Positions 1 through 8,579 of a stretch of DNA of 38,479 nucleotides are shown here, in pieces. This DNA comes from Humitalea rosea. GTDB lineage: Bacteria; Pseudomonadota; Alphaproteobacteria; Acetobacterales; Acetobacteraceae. Positions within the stretch are counted from its first letter, which is position 1. The number at the start of each line of letters is the position of its first letter. Made by a program: the position numbers and the translations under genes. The notes under the pieces were generated by a model that saw only the letters and a list, made by a program, of their open reading frames with translations, ran no database searches and was not told the origin of the DNA. Where the stretch lies: contig NZ_QKYU01000033.1 in NCBI RefSeq assembly GCF_003253705.1, forward strand, positions 1 through 38,479. Direction: 5' to 3'.

Positions 1-359
1 CAGAGCAGGCGCGGGCGGCGTAGTCCCAACACAACGCAGCCGACCGCGCCTGCGGACCACACAAAAAGCGCTTGCTCAGCGTGACGGTATCTCATTGCGC
101 CATGAGGCCCGCCCACCGTCTGGCTAAGGCGGGCAGGCGCTGCGCGGCGCCGCCGTGCCGCAGATGGCGCCCCATGCCCGCGTCGAGCGTGCGCGCCGCC
201 CCGTTCATTCGCCGCTGCGATGGCTTCGGGGGCCGCTTCGGCACGCCATGGACGGACCGCGACGCTGAGCGGCGCGTCGTCGAGCAGATCCGCGCCGCCT
301 GCCCCGCGGTCGAGTCTGTGCAGCCAGCCAGATTTCGCCTCTCGCTTCGGGTAATGGCC
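1..359. other. no recognisable gene
   Basis: This stretch lies downstream of the mgtA stop codon. Open frames cross it on both strands, but none gives a protein I recognise and none has a convincing ribosome binding site. The frames are rich in Arg, Ala and Pro, as expected of non-coding GC-rich DNA. It may hold the end of a gene outside the window or decayed sequence. Confidence 0.4.
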
Positions 360-2894
360 TCAAGCCTGACCTGTGCGGGTGGCCAGGCGCTTCAGCACTT
401 CGGCCGCCACCAGATAGCCGGCCACCAAGGCCGCAATCGCCGCCAGCAGCGCCCCCGGCAGCGGCGCGAAGCCCAGCATCGGCGCCAGCGGGCCGAGCGC
501 CAGCGCGAAGGCCAAAGCAAGTGCGGAAAGCGAGGTCGCGATCAGCGCCGGATGGGGGGATGCCGCCCGCCAGGCAACGCTATGGGTGCGGATCAGGAAG
601 ATGACCAGCACCTGGCTCGCCATACTTTCGATGAACCATGCGGTGCGGAATTCCTCCGGCGTCACGCCGAAGCCCCACAATAGGATGCCGAAGGTCGCCA
701 GGTCGAACACCGAGGAGAGTGGCCCCATCACCAGCGTGAAGCGCAGCACGGCGCCCATGTCCCAGCCATGCGGCTTCGCCCCATCCCCGGCATCCACTGC
801 ATCGAAGGGGATGCCCATCTCCGACAGATCGTAAAGCAGGTTGTTCAGCAGAATCTGGGCCGGCAGCAGCGGCAGGAAGGGAATCAGAAGCGACGCCACG
901 GCCATCGAGGCCATGTTGCCGAAGTTGGAGGAGGTGCCCATCCGCACGTATTTCATGATGTTGGCGTAGGTCCGCCGGCCTTCCTCCACACCCTCCGCCA
1001 GCACGCCGAGATCGGGCGCGAGCAGGATCAGATCGGCTGCGGCGCGAGCCACTTCGGTCGCCCCTGCCACGGAAAGCCCGGCATCGGCGGCGTGGATGGC
1101 GGGCGCGTCATTGATCCCATCCCCAATGAAGCCAACCGTATGACCATGCGCCTTCAGTGCAAGGATCACCCGCCGCTTCTGGTCGGGCGAAACCCGGGCG
1201 TAGAGGTCCACATCCTCCACCCGCGCGACCAGCCCAGGTTGGTCGAGCGCATCGATCTCGTCCCCCGTCAGCAACCCTTTGCAGGGCAGGCCGAGCCTTT
1301 GCACCAGATGCTGCACGACGGGCGCGGCATCGCCCGAGATGATCTTCACTCGGACGCCCAGCGCGCCGAGCCGCGCAACGGCTTTGGCCGCTGAGGGTTT
1401 GGGTGGGTCGAGGAAGGCGCAGAAACCCGCGAAGACCAGGTCGGCCTCGGAGTCCGGCCCTTCGATGGTCTCGCCCTCCGACATCGGCCGCCAGGCAATG
1501 CCGAGGAGGCGGAAGCCTTCACCACCTCTGGCATCGGCCCGCGCGATCAGATCGCGGCGCGTGGCATCCGTCATTGGCACTGAATTGCCGTTCGCGCTTT
1601 CGGTCTTGGTGCAGGCCGCCAGCACCGCCTCGGGCGCCCCCTTCACCACCAGCAATCGCTGGCCCTCACCTTCGCACAGCACGGAGGAGCGCCGCCGTTC
1701 GAAGCCGAAGGGCGCCTCGGCCAGCGCGCACCAGCCAGGCGCGGGCGGATTGGCCAGCAGGATGGCGGCATCCAGTGCCGTCGGCACGCCGCTCGCCAGC
1801 CCCGCATTCAGCGCGGCGAGGTCCAGCACGCGCTGCGATGGCGCCCCATCCAGCCCGCTCGCGTCGGCCAGCGCGATCTTCGCCTCCGTGAGCGTACCGG
1901 TCTTGTCGGTGCAGAGCACATCCATGGCGCCGAGATCGTGGATGGCCGCCAGGCGCTTCACCACGACCCGCTTGCGTGCCATCCGCATGGCCCCGCGCGA
2001 GAGGGTGACGGTGGTCACCATGGGCAGCAATTCGGGCGTCAACCCGACGGCAAGTGCGACGGCGAACATGAAACTTTCCAGCGGCGGGCGCTGGAAGCCG
2101 AGATGCGCCAGCAGCACGAACAGCACCAGAAAGGCTGTGAGCCTCAGGATCAGCAGACCGAGCCGGTGCAGCCCCTTCTCGAATGCCGTCGGCGGGCGCC
2201 GCGCTGCGAGGGACGCCGCCACCCCGCCCAGTTGCGTTGCGCGCCCCGTGGCGACGACGAGCATGGTGGCGGCGCCGGCGACGATGGCGGTGCCGGCGAA
2301 GACCGCGTTGAAGGCCTCGGCCGGGCCGCTGGCCTCGCTGGTGCCGACCCGCTTGCCCACGGGATAGGGCTCGCCGGTCAGCAGCGCCTCATTGGCCTGG
2401 GCGCCGCGGCTTTCCAGCAGGATGCCATCGGCTGGCACCAACCCCCCGGCGCTGAGGTTCACCACATCGCCGGGGACGATCCGCTCCACCGGCACCATCA
2501 CCACCTGACCGTCGCGCCAGACAGATGCCTTCACGGCGACGCTGTTGCGCAGATGTTCTGCCGCCAGCTCGGCCCGGTGTTCCTGGACGACGTCGAGGCC
2601 GACCGACACAGCGACGATGCAGGCGATGATGGCGAAGCCCGGCCAATCCCCTGTGAGGCCGGAGACGAGTGCTGCGACCAGCAGGATCGCCACCAGCGGC
2701 TCGATCAGGCGCCGCCCGACCTTGGCGGCGAGTCCCAGCCTTGCCCGATCGACGACGGTGTTGGGGCCGTGAACGGCAAGGCGCCGCCGTGCCTCCGCGG
2801 CGGTCAGCCCCGTAAGGCCACTGCCGAGCCGCGTGATCATGGCATCCTGGGGCACCGCCCAGAACCGTTTGGCGGGCTCTGCCCTGTCGGTCAT
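360..2894 (-). CDS. mgtA: Magnesium-translocating P-type ATPase (MgtA-like)
   Basis: Inner-membrane P-type ATPase of the P3B class, which imports Mg2+ using ATP. The protein has 844 residues, slightly shorter than E. coli MgtA (about 900). Visible in order: an N-terminal cation-ATPase domain, two membrane helices, the actuator loop (LTGEPYPVGK), the M4 motif LTPELLPMVTTVTLSRGAM, the phosphorylation motif CTDKTGTLTEAK with the catalytic Asp, the FLDPPKPS stretch, and the hinge motif GDGINDAPAIHAADAG. The C-terminal block SSNFGNMASM...NNLLYDLSEMGIPFDAVD is characteristic of MgtA. The open frame continues 212 codons upstream into transposase debris. I place the start at the ATG at 2894 because MTDRAEPAKRFWAVPQ begins the family-like N-terminus, although the Shine-Dalgarno is weak. 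The 175 bases upstream contain an AT-richer patch (about 2945-3000) that could hold the promoter. Confidence 0.9.
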   Translation of the reverse strand: MTDRAEPAKRFWAVPQDAMITRLGSGLTGLTAAEARRRLAVHGPNTVVDRARLGLAAKVGRRLIEPLVAILLVAALVSGLTGDWPGFAIIACIVAVSVGLDVVQEHRAELAAEHLRNSVAVKASVWRDGQVVMVPVERIVPGDVVNLSAGGLVPADGILLESRGAQANEALLTGEPYPVGKRVGTSEASGPAEAFNAVFAGTAIVAGAATMLVVATGRATQLGGVAASLAARRPPTAFEKGLHRLGLLILRLTAFLVLFVLLAHLGFQRPPLESFMFAVALAVGLTPELLPMVTTVTLSRGAMRMARKRVVVKRLAAIHDLGAMDVLCTDKTGTLTEAKIALADASGLDGAPSQRVLDLAALNAGLASGVPTALDAAILLANPPAPGWCALAEAPFGFERRRSSVLCEGEGQRLLVVKGAPEAVLAACTKTESANGNSVPMTDATRRDLIARADARGGEGFRLLGIAWRPMSEGETIEGPDSEADLVFAGFCAFLDPPKPSAAKAVARLGALGVRVKIISGDAAPVVQHLVQRLGLPCKGLLTGDEIDALDQPGLVARVEDVDLYARVSPDQKRRVILALKAHGHTVGFIGDGINDAPAIHAADAGLSVAGATEVARAAADLILLAPDLGVLAEGVEEGRRTYANIMKYVRMGTSSNFGNMASMAVASLLIPFLPLLPAQILLNNLLYDLSEMGIPFDAVDAGDGAKPHGWDMGAVLRFTLVMGPLSSVFDLATFGILLWGFGVTPEEFRTAWFIESMASQVLVIFLIRTHSVAWRAASPHPALIATSLSALALAFALALGPLAPMLGFAPLPGALLAAIAALVAGYLVAAEVLKRLATRTGQA

Positions 2895-3070
2895 CAGTGA
2901 AGGATAGCAGAAAAGGCGCGGGCTCGGGAGTTCGGCGACAGGACCTGATACTACTATGTCATAAAATACTTGTTCGATTCGGCACTGCTTTCGTATGCGC
3001 TGAGATTCACACGCATGGAGGCATGCGCGTGGCGCTCTCGTCCTCACCGGGCAGCAGTGAATCGCGATTT

Positions 3071-3286
3071 TCAGCCTATGTCGAGGCGCTTGGTGCCGCC
3101 CTCGGCCATGCCGACCGCATAGCCCCGGCCGAGCCAAGCAAAGGCGAAGACCGCGGCGGCGACGCCGAGGATCACCACGGTGAGCCGCTGCGCGAAGGCG
3201 TCCATCTGTCGCAGAAGCGGCGTCGTCAGGCGCTGCACGCCGCCGAGCATGGCGCTGATCCTGCCAAGCTCGGTCGCAGCGGGCTC
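3071..3286 (-). pseudogene. Fragment of a second cation-transporting P-type ATPase
   Basis: About 70 codons in one frame match the actuator-to-M3 region of PMA/SERCA-type cation ATPases: ATELGRISAML, then TTPLLRQMDAFAQRLTVVILG and a hydrophobic helix ending WLGRGY. In an intact gene this part is followed by the M4 helix and the DKTGT site. Here the frame ends at a stop soon after GGTKRLDIG, and the upstream part is replaced by transposase-like sequence. It is a relic, distinct from the neighbouring mgtA, whose equivalent segment is intact and of another subclass. Confidence 0.6.
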
Positions 3287-3384
3287 GCCGTATCTTTTGC
3301 TGCTTGCGCTGATCCTGGCCTCCCGCCTGATCCCGCCGTTGCACCAGGCCCTGACCGCCTTCGTGTGGAACTGGACACTGCCGG

Positions 3385-3715
3385 GCGGCTTGCGCATGAT
3401 GCTTCGGTCGCGCCGAGAGCTTGCGCAGGCCCATGGCGCGCAGCTCGCGGCTGAGCGTCTGTGGCGAGACCGAGACGCAGTATTCCTCCCACAACCATTG
3501 GCCGAGGTCGCGCAGCCGCCAGCGCACCACGCCGTGGATGGTGGGGTTCGGCCCGCGGTCGATCGCCTCGGCGAGCGCCGCGCGTCGGTCAGCCGCGGCG
3601 TTGGTCTGGGGGCGCGGCGGTCCCGCAGCCCGTCAGGTCCCTCAACGTTGAAACGCAGTACCCAGTCACGCACGATCTGCAAGGTCACGTTGCCCCGCCG
3701 CGCCAACAGGCCGGA
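3385..3715 (-). pseudogene. IS630-type transposase fragment, frameshifted
   Basis: Two minus-strand frames together give the N-terminal helix-turn-helix part of an IS630-family transposase. The first frame reads VTLQIVRDWVLRFNVEGPDGL (around 3618-3690). After a frameshift near 3570-3605 the second frame reads NPTIHGVVRWRLRDLGQWL and then VSPQTLSRELRAMGLRKLSARPKHHAQ (down to about 3390). The DDE catalytic domain is absent, and family similarity ends right after the RPKHHAQ motif. No terminal inverted repeats were found. It is therefore a decayed, immobile remnant, possibly involved in breaking the adjacent ATPase gene. Confidence 0.65.
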
Positions 3716-3876
3716 CACATGACCGCATCCGTACCTCGTCATCCGCGTCAAACCCCTTGTCTCGAGGGGACGTCCACACATGAATCACATCAGCCCGCAT
3801 TGGGGAATCCCCTATGTGAGCCAGGCGTCATGGGATTTGGTATCAGGTATGATTCAAACCGATGATACGCTCCCTA

Positions 3877-4232
3877 TTACTTTTCCAGCGCCGTTCGCCA
3901 GAAGCCGAACCCTGTCCCCGCATCTAACGTTGCCATAACAAGGCCCAAACCCCTGATATCCCTCGTGGCATCGGGGGTTTTGCCGTTTTGGCCCATCGCC
4001 GCTCCCGCCCCCTCTCGGCCTGCGCCAGATGCAGGAAAGCCGCCAGGTCGCCGCGCAGCGACACCTCCACCTCGCCGCGCCGCGGTCCAGGAAAGACCTG
4101 GATGGCGTCGATCAGGCACCCCAGTACCGCGGCGACGCCGGCCAACATCTCCGGATCCTTCAACTCAGCCTCGAGCGTCTCCACGCGGCGGCGGTAGAGC
4201 GCCGGGAGGTTGGAATGCAGGACCGGCACCAA
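3877..4232 (-). pseudogene. Serine recombinase C-terminal remnant, frameshifted
   Basis: The frame starting at 4232 reads NLPALYRRRVETLEAELKDP, followed by GVAAVLGCLIDAIQVFPGPRRGEVEVSLRGDLAAFL. This resembles the coiled-coil and C-terminal segment of large serine recombinases of alphaproteobacterial mobile elements. Near 4000 the reading moves to another frame, which continues GLVMATLDAGTGFGFWRTALEK to a stop at 3877; that ending is also typical of the family. The catalytic resolvase domain is missing: upstream of 4232 the sequence becomes the tctC promoter repeat. The element is dead and marks the left edge of the catabolic cluster. Confidence 0.55.
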
Positions 4233-4284
4233 ACCGCTTGGCCCGACGCGCCAATAGCCTTCGACGCCGGCCCGCGCGGATGGA

Positions 4285-4298
4285 CTTTACCGATACCA
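4285..4298. promoter_or_regulatory. Putative operator half of the tctC-1 promoter
   Basis: The 14-mer CTTTACCGATACCA matches the right half of the cluster-wide near-palindrome TGGTATCGATACCA. Its centre is 31 bp (about three helical turns) from the centre of the stronger site at 4316. The same pair with the same spacing occurs before tctC-2. Confidence 0.45.
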
Positions 4299-4315
4299 CG
4301 CAGTATCGTGCGGCA

Positions 4316-4333
4316 AGGTATCGATAACATAAT
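4316..4333 (+). promoter_or_regulatory. Putative LacI-type operator and -10 box of tctC-1
   Basis: The 14-mer AGGTATCGATAACA (4316-4329) is a near-perfect palindrome around ATCGAT. It overlaps CATAAT (4328-4333), a good sigma-70 -10 candidate about 28 bp before the start codon. A third related sequence, AATCGATGACA, follows at once. A repressor bound here would block RNA polymerase. Assignment to the cluster's LacI-family protein is inferred. Confidence 0.55.
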
Positions 4334-4360
4334 CGATGACATAACGGGAAGGGAACGATC

Positions 4361-5434
4361 ATGCACATCGGCCAGGGCGGAACATGTCGTCCGCTCGCTT
4401 CCGACCGCCGACGGGAAGGAAGCCAGAACCATCCGCATGCGGGCCTCGCCGCTCGGCGGATCAGGGCCCTCCTCGCCGCCGCCCTGGCTTTCGTGGGCCT
4501 GGGCGGGCCGGCCCAGGCACAACCGGCCAGCGCGAATTATCCGGACCGCTTCGTCCGCCTGATCGTGCCCTATCCGCCGGGTGGCAGCGTCGATCCGGTG
4601 GCGCGCCTCCTCAGCGAGAAGCTGACCGAACGTTGGGGCCAGCGGGTGGTGATCGACAACAGGCCCGGCGCCGGCACCATCATCGGCACCGAAGTCGTCG
4701 CAAGGGCACCGCGTGACGGCTATACCCTCCTCCTCACCGCCAGCACCCACGTCACCAACGCGCTGCTGTTCTCGAACCTACCTTACGACAGCGTCAGGGA
4801 TTTCACGCCCGTCGCGACGGTCTACAAATCGGAATTCGTCCTGGTCGCGCATCCAGCCGTACCGGCGACGACACTCCAGGAACTCATTGCCTACGCACGG
4901 GCGAATCCCAACCGGCTGAACTACGCCTCCGCCGGCGCCGGCAATGCGAGCCATATCGCCGGCGAGGTCTTCAGCAGGATGGCCGGCGTCCAGATGACTC
5001 ACGTCCCCTACCGGGGCGGTGGCCCGCTCACGACGGATCTCCTGCGGGGAGATGTCCAGCTTTACTTCGCGGTGCCGGTCGCGGTGCTGCCGCCGATCCA
5101 GACGGGCCGGCTGCGGGCGCTCGCCACCACGGCCGATACGCGGCTGTCGATCCTGCCCGACGTGCCGACCTTCGCCGAGGCCGGCATGCCCGGCTTCGGT
5201 ATCCGGTCGTGGATCGGCCTCTATGCGCCGGCGGGCACGCCCGAGGCCATCGTGAACCGGATCTCCGCCGACATGGCCAGCATCCTCGCCATGGCGGACG
5301 TGAGGGAGCGACTGGAAAGCCAGGGCCAGATCCCCTTCATCTCCGCCCCCCTGGCGATGACAGCGCTGATGGAGGAGGATTCGGAGCGGTTCGCCCGCGC
5401 CATCCGCGAGGCCAATATCCAGATCGCCCCATAA
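4361..5434 (+). CDS. TctC/Bug-family periplasmic solute-binding protein (copy 1)
   Basis: Extracytoplasmic receptor of the tripartite tricarboxylate transporter type (TctC/Bug), which binds carboxylates in the periplasm. The protein has 357 residues. A long N-region (about 35 residues) precedes a hydrophobic signal segment (IRALLAAALAFVGLG) and a cleavage site near AQAQPA. The mature part shows the family hallmarks: FVRLIVPYPPGGSVDPVAR, VVIDNRPGAGTIIGTE, YTLLL, LNYASAGAGNASHIAGE, THVPYRGGGP and PDVPTFAEAG. The start is set by AAGGGAACGATC before the ATG at 4361. The mature region differs from copy 2 at 23 positions by my count. A strong hairpin follows, so it is probably transcribed alone. 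No TctA/TctB gene lies in the window. Confidence 0.9.
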   Translation: MHIGQGGTCRPLASDRRREGSQNHPHAGLAARRIRALLAAALAFVGLGGPAQAQPASANYPDRFVRLIVPYPPGGSVDPVARLLSEKLTERWGQRVVIDNRPGAGTIIGTEVVARAPRDGYTLLLTASTHVTNALLFSNLPYDSVRDFTPVATVYKSEFVLVAHPAVPATTLQELIAYARANPNRLNYASAGAGNASHIAGEVFSRMAGVQMTHVPYRGGGPLTTDLLRGDVQLYFAVPVAVLPPIQTGRLRALATTADTRLSILPDVPTFAEAGMPGFGIRSWIGLYAPAGTPEAIVNRISADMASILAMADVRERLESQGQIPFISAPLAMTALMEEDSERFARAIREANIQIAP

Positions 5435-5460
5435 GTGCCGCGGGGCCGAGCCCTGCCATC

Positions 5461-5498
5461 CCGGACCACGGCCGCGGCATCCGCGCCGCGTGGTCCGG
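5461..5498 (+). terminator. Strong hairpin after tctC-1
   Basis: A 10-bp perfect stem (CCGGACCACG at 5461-5470 with CGTGGTCCGG at 5489-5498) encloses an inner stem (CGCGG/CCGCG) with a three-base loop. No T-tract follows. It sits 26 bp after the tctC-1 stop and would separate the two copies transcriptionally. No equivalent follows copy 2, which runs directly into an SDR gene. Confidence 0.6.
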
Positions 5499-5592
5499 CG
5501 CCTGTCGCGCGACAGCCCAGGGGACCGGCTGGCCAGGAAACCGCTTGGCCCGACGCGCCGATAGCCTTCGACGCGCGGCTCGCGCGGATGGA

Positions 5593-5606
5593 CTTTACCG
5601 ATACCA
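5593..5606. promoter_or_regulatory. Putative operator half of the tctC-2 promoter
   Basis: CTTTACCGATACCA, identical to the site before tctC-1 and again 31 bp (centre to centre) from the next site. Confidence 0.45.
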
Positions 5607-5623
5607 CGCGGTATCGCACAACA

Positions 5624-5641
5624 AAGTATCGATAACATAAT
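5624..5641 (+). promoter_or_regulatory. Putative LacI-type operator and -10 box of tctC-2
   Basis: AAGTATCGATAACA (5624-5637), followed by the -10-like CATAAT (5636-5641). The arrangement is the same as in copy 1. Confidence 0.55.
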
Positions 5642-5668
5642 CGATGACATAACTGGAAGGGAACGATC

Positions 5669-6748
5669 ATGCACATCGGCCAGGGCGGAACATGTCGTCC
5701 GCTTGCTTCCGACCGTCGCCGGGAAGGAAGCCGGAACCATCCGCATGCGGGTCTCGCCGCTCGGCAGATCAGGACCCTCCTCGCCGCCGCCCTGGCCCTG
5801 GCATGTGTGCTCGTTGGCACCACCGCCCAAGCCCAGCCGGCCAGCGCGAATTATCCGAACCGCTTCGTCCGCCTGGTCGTGCCCTATCCGCCGGGCGGCA
5901 GCGTCGATCCGGTGGCGCGCCTCCTCAGCGAGAAGCTGACCGAACGCTGGGGCCAGCGGGTGGTGATCGACAACAGGCCCGGCGCCAGCACCATCATCGG
6001 CACCGAAGTCGTCGCAAGGGCGCCGCGTGACGGTTATACCCTCCTCCTCACCGCCAATACCCACGTCACCAACGCGCTGCTGTTCTCGGATTTGCCTTAC
6101 GACAGCATCAGGGATTTCGCGCCCGTCGCGACGGTCTACAAGGCCGAGTTCGTCCTGGTCGCGCATCCAGCCGTACCGGCGACGACGCTGCGGGAACTCA
6201 TTGCCTACGCACGGGCGAATCCCAACCGGCTGAACTACGCCTCCGCCGGCGCCGGCAATGCGAACCACATCGCCGGGGAGGTCTTCAGCAGGATGGCCGG
6301 CGTCCAGATGACTCACGTCCCCTACCGGGGCGGTGGCCCGCTCACGACGGATCTCCTGCGGGGAGAGGTCCAGCTTTACTTCGCGGTGCCGGTCGCGGTG
6401 CTGCCGCCGATCCAGACGGGCCGGCTGCGGGCGCTCGCCACCACGGCCGATGCGCGGCTGTCGATCCTGCCCGACGTCCCGACCTTCACGGAAGCAGGTC
6501 TGCCCGGCTTCGGCATCCGGTCATGGATCGGCCTGTTCGCGCCGGCGGGCACGCCCGAGGCCATCGTGAACCGGATCTCCGCCGACATGGCCAGCATCCT
6601 CGCCCTGCCGGACGTGAGGGAGCGGCTGGAAAGCCAGGGCCAGATCCCCTTCATCTCCGCCCCCCTGGCGATGACAGCGCTGATGGAGGAGGACGCGGCC
6701 CTGTTCGCCCGCGCCATCCGCGAAGCCAATATCCGGATCGAGCGATAG
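5669..6748 (+). CDS. TctC/Bug-family periplasmic solute-binding protein (copy 2)
   Basis: Second copy of the duplicated receptor, 359 residues. The signal segment (LLAAALALACVLVGTTAQAQ) differs from copy 1, while the mature domain is nearly identical. The ligand-pocket motifs (PYPPGGSVDP, DNRPGASTIIGTE, YASAGAGNANHIAGE, VPYRGGGP) are conserved. Differences include G/S in the DNRPGAG/S loop, S/N in the GNAS/NH loop and several surface changes. The family binds carboxylates through water-mediated contacts from these loops, so the two copies could differ in specificity. The stop codon abuts the ATG of the next SDR gene, so the two are probably co-transcribed. Confidence 0.9.
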   Translation: MHIGQGGTCRPLASDRRREGSRNHPHAGLAARQIRTLLAAALALACVLVGTTAQAQPASANYPNRFVRLVVPYPPGGSVDPVARLLSEKLTERWGQRVVIDNRPGASTIIGTEVVARAPRDGYTLLLTANTHVTNALLFSDLPYDSIRDFAPVATVYKAEFVLVAHPAVPATTLRELIAYARANPNRLNYASAGAGNANHIAGEVFSRMAGVQMTHVPYRGGGPLTTDLLRGEVQLYFAVPVAVLPPIQTGRLRALATTADARLSILPDVPTFTEAGLPGFGIRSWIGLFAPAGTPEAIVNRISADMASILALPDVRERLESQGQIPFISAPLAMTALMEEDAALFARAIREANIRIER

Positions 6749-7519
6749 ATGCTGCGGGACTACACCACGGTCATCACAGGCGCCGGCAGCGGCATCGGCG
6801 CTGCCGTAGCCTGGCGCTTCTCACGCGAGAACGCCCGTGTGGTCGTATCCGACATCGACGAAGGTGCCGCGATCGGCGTGGCGCGCGCGATCGACCCGTC
6901 CGGCGTACGGGCAATTGGCCTGCGCTGCGACGTCACGCAGGAGCAGGACTGCGCCCGGCTGGTGACCGAGGCCGAGCGCTTCTTCAGCGCCCCCATCGAC
7001 GTTTTCCTGGCGAATGCCGGCGTCAGTTTCGCTGGCAACTTCCTCGAAGCCGCCCCCGCGACCCTGCGGCGGGTGGTGGAGGTCAATGTGACGGGAAGCA
7101 TCCTGTCGGCGCAGGCCGCGCTACGCAGCCTCGTGCGCAGCCCACGCGCGTCGCTGATCTTCACCAGCTCGATCAGCGGCATCACGGCGCGGGCGAAGCG
7201 CAGCGTCTACAACGCATCCAAGCATGCGCTGACCGGCCTGGTGAAAGCGCTTGCGCTGGAATTCGGACCTGTCGGCGTGCGGGTCAACGCCATCGCCCCG
7301 GGCGCCACCGACACGCCATTCCTGCGGGCGCACCTCGCCAAGGTCACCGCCGACGTCGATCAGGCTGTCAGCGACATCGTCAGCGGCATGCCGCTCGGGC
7401 GCCTCATCAGCCCGGATGAATTTGCCGACGCCGCCGTGTTCCTTGTCTCGCCGGCGTCGCGCTCGATCACCGGCCATACGCTGCTGCTCGATGGGGGAGC
7501 CACGGCAGGCCGGATGTGA
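6749..7519 (+). CDS. SDR-family NAD(P)-dependent oxidoreductase
   Basis: Classical short-chain dehydrogenase, 256 residues, probably cytoplasmic, interconverting an alcohol and a ketone with NAD(P). The Rossmann motif TGAGSGIG is near the N-terminus. DIDEG after the second strand fits NAD preference. NAG (the NAGVS motif), the catalytic Ser in SSISG, and YNASK with the catalytic Tyr and Lys all follow, then the C-terminal GHTLLLDGG. The ATG directly follows the TAG of tctC-2 with no spacer, so translation is probably coupled. Its substrate may be the ketone or hydroxyacid product of the pathway, which is inferred from position only. Confidence 0.88.
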   Translation: MLRDYTTVITGAGSGIGAAVAWRFSRENARVVVSDIDEGAAIGVARAIDPSGVRAIGLRCDVTQEQDCARLVTEAERFFSAPIDVFLANAGVSFAGNFLEAAPATLRRVVEVNVTGSILSAQAALRSLVRSPRASLIFTSSISGITARAKRSVYNASKHALTGLVKALALEFGPVGVRVNAIAPGATDTPFLRAHLAKVTADVDQAVSDIVSGMPLGRLISPDEFADAAVFLVSPASRSITGHTLLLDGGATAGRM

Positions 7520-7536
7520 CGAGGGCACATCCGGCC
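7508..7536. terminator. Bidirectional hairpin between convergent genes
   Basis: A perfect 11-bp stem, GGCCGGATGTG (7508-7518) with CACATCCGGCC (7526-7536), and a 7-base loop. It overlaps the SDR stop codon and lies just before the stop of the convergent tctC-3. There is no T-tract, but stem and position fit a shared terminator. Confidence 0.6.
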
Positions 7537-7545
7537 GCCCCCGGC

Positions 7546-8526
7546 TCACTCAAGCTTCACATTCGCGGTCCTGACGACGCGCTCGAATTTCTCCATGTCC
7601 GACCGCATCAGGGCCGAGAACTGCGCCGGCGTCAGGTCGAGGCTCTCCATGCCGCCGGCATCCAGCCGCTCCTTGACGTCCGGCATGGCCATGACGCGGG
7701 TGACCTCGGTCGTCAGCCTGGCGACGATGTCGGGCGGCGTGGCGGCCGGCGCCAGGACCGCGTTCCAGATCCGGATCTCATAGCCGGGAACGCCGGCCTC
7801 GGTGAAGGTCGGCACATCGGGCAGGGCAGCTAGGCGCCTCGGACTGGAGACCGCGAGGGCCTTCAGCCGGCCCGCGCGGATATGCGGCAGCACGATGATC
7901 GTGCTGCCGAAGCTGAACTGCACCAGCCCGGCCAGCAGGTCGGTGATCGCCGGTGCGCCGCCGCGGTAGGGGATATGCGTCGTCTGGATCCCCGCCATGA
8001 TTCCGAGCATCTCGCCGGCGAGGTGATTCGGATTGCCGGTCCCGGCGGAGGAGTAGTTCAGGACCGTCGGCTGCGCCCGGGCGAGGGCGATGAACTCCTG
8101 CAGCGTATTGGCCGGCACCGAGGGGTTCACGACGAGGATGACCGGGCTCTCGGACAGGGTCGCCACCGGGACGAAGTCCCGCAACGCGTCGAAGGACGTC
8201 GTCATCAGCAGCGAGTTGGTGATGTGCGACGTCGATGCGAGCAGCAGGGTGTAGCCGTCGGCCGGCGCCCGCGCCACCAGCTCCGTCCCGATGATCCCGT
8301 TTCCGCCGGCCCGGTTGTCGACGATGACCGTCTGGCCGAGGGACTCCGACAGCTTCTGCGCGAGCGCGCGCGCGAGCGGATCGACACTGCCGCCGGGAGG
8401 GAAGGGCACGGTCAGGCGGATCGGCCGGTTCGGGAAACCCGCCGCCGTCTGGGCGGAAGCCGCCACGGGCCCGAGCGCCGATAGGGCACCCAGCATGCCA
8501 GCCTTGAGGAACTGAGATCTCAGCAC
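7546..8526 (-). CDS. TctC/Bug-family periplasmic solute-binding protein (third)
   Basis: Third TctC-type receptor, about 326 residues from the chosen GTG at 8526, which has AGGAG a few bases upstream. An in-frame ATG at 8577 is possible but would place the operator right against the start. The signal peptide is FLKAGMLGALSALGPVAASAQ. The mature domain has IRLTVPFPPGGSVDPLAR, VIVDNRAGGNGIIGTE, LNYSSAGTGNPNHLAGE, THIPYRGGAP and PDVPTFTEAG. It is clearly homologous to, but well diverged from, copies 1 and 2. It is transcribed away from the mmgE/prpD gene at 8913, with a putative operator before each gene. Confidence 0.88.
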   Translation of the reverse strand: MLRSQFLKAGMLGALSALGPVAASAQTAAGFPNRPIRLTVPFPPGGSVDPLARALAQKLSESLGQTVIVDNRAGGNGIIGTELVARAPADGYTLLLASTSHITNSLLMTTSFDALRDFVPVATLSESPVILVVNPSVPANTLQEFIALARAQPTVLNYSSAGTGNPNHLAGEMLGIMAGIQTTHIPYRGGAPAITDLLAGLVQFSFGSTIIVLPHIRAGRLKALAVSSPRRLAALPDVPTFTEAGVPGYEIRIWNAVLAPAATPPDIVARLTTEVTRVMAMPDVKERLDAGGMESLDLTPAQFSALMRSDMEKFERVVRTANVKLE

Positions 8527-8579
8527 GTCCGTCTCCTGGAACAGCGCGGCCTTCGAGGACCGCCAATTGGTCGGCATGA

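Larger units (their letters stand above)
4231..5431 (+). repeat. Direct repeat copy 1 (promoter plus tctC)
   Basis: Copy 1 of a tandem direct repeat of about 1.2 kb. Similarity to copy 2 starts at AAACCGCTTGGCCCGACGC (4231), runs through the promoter/operator region and the whole tctC gene, and ends close to the stop codon. The offset between copies is about 1308 bp. The signal-peptide region is the most diverged part. Confidence 0.85.
5538..6745 (+). repeat. Direct repeat copy 2 (promoter plus tctC)
   Basis: Copy 2 of the tandem repeat. It starts at GAAACCGCTTGGCCCGACGC and extends to the end of the second tctC gene. The operator block upstream of the start codon is nearly base-for-base identical to copy 1. 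Confidence 0.85.

Noticed and set aside
2895-3530. N-terminal extension of mgtA
   Set aside because: The 212 extra codons run through transposase and ATPase debris in the wrong frame and do not resemble an MgtA N-terminus.
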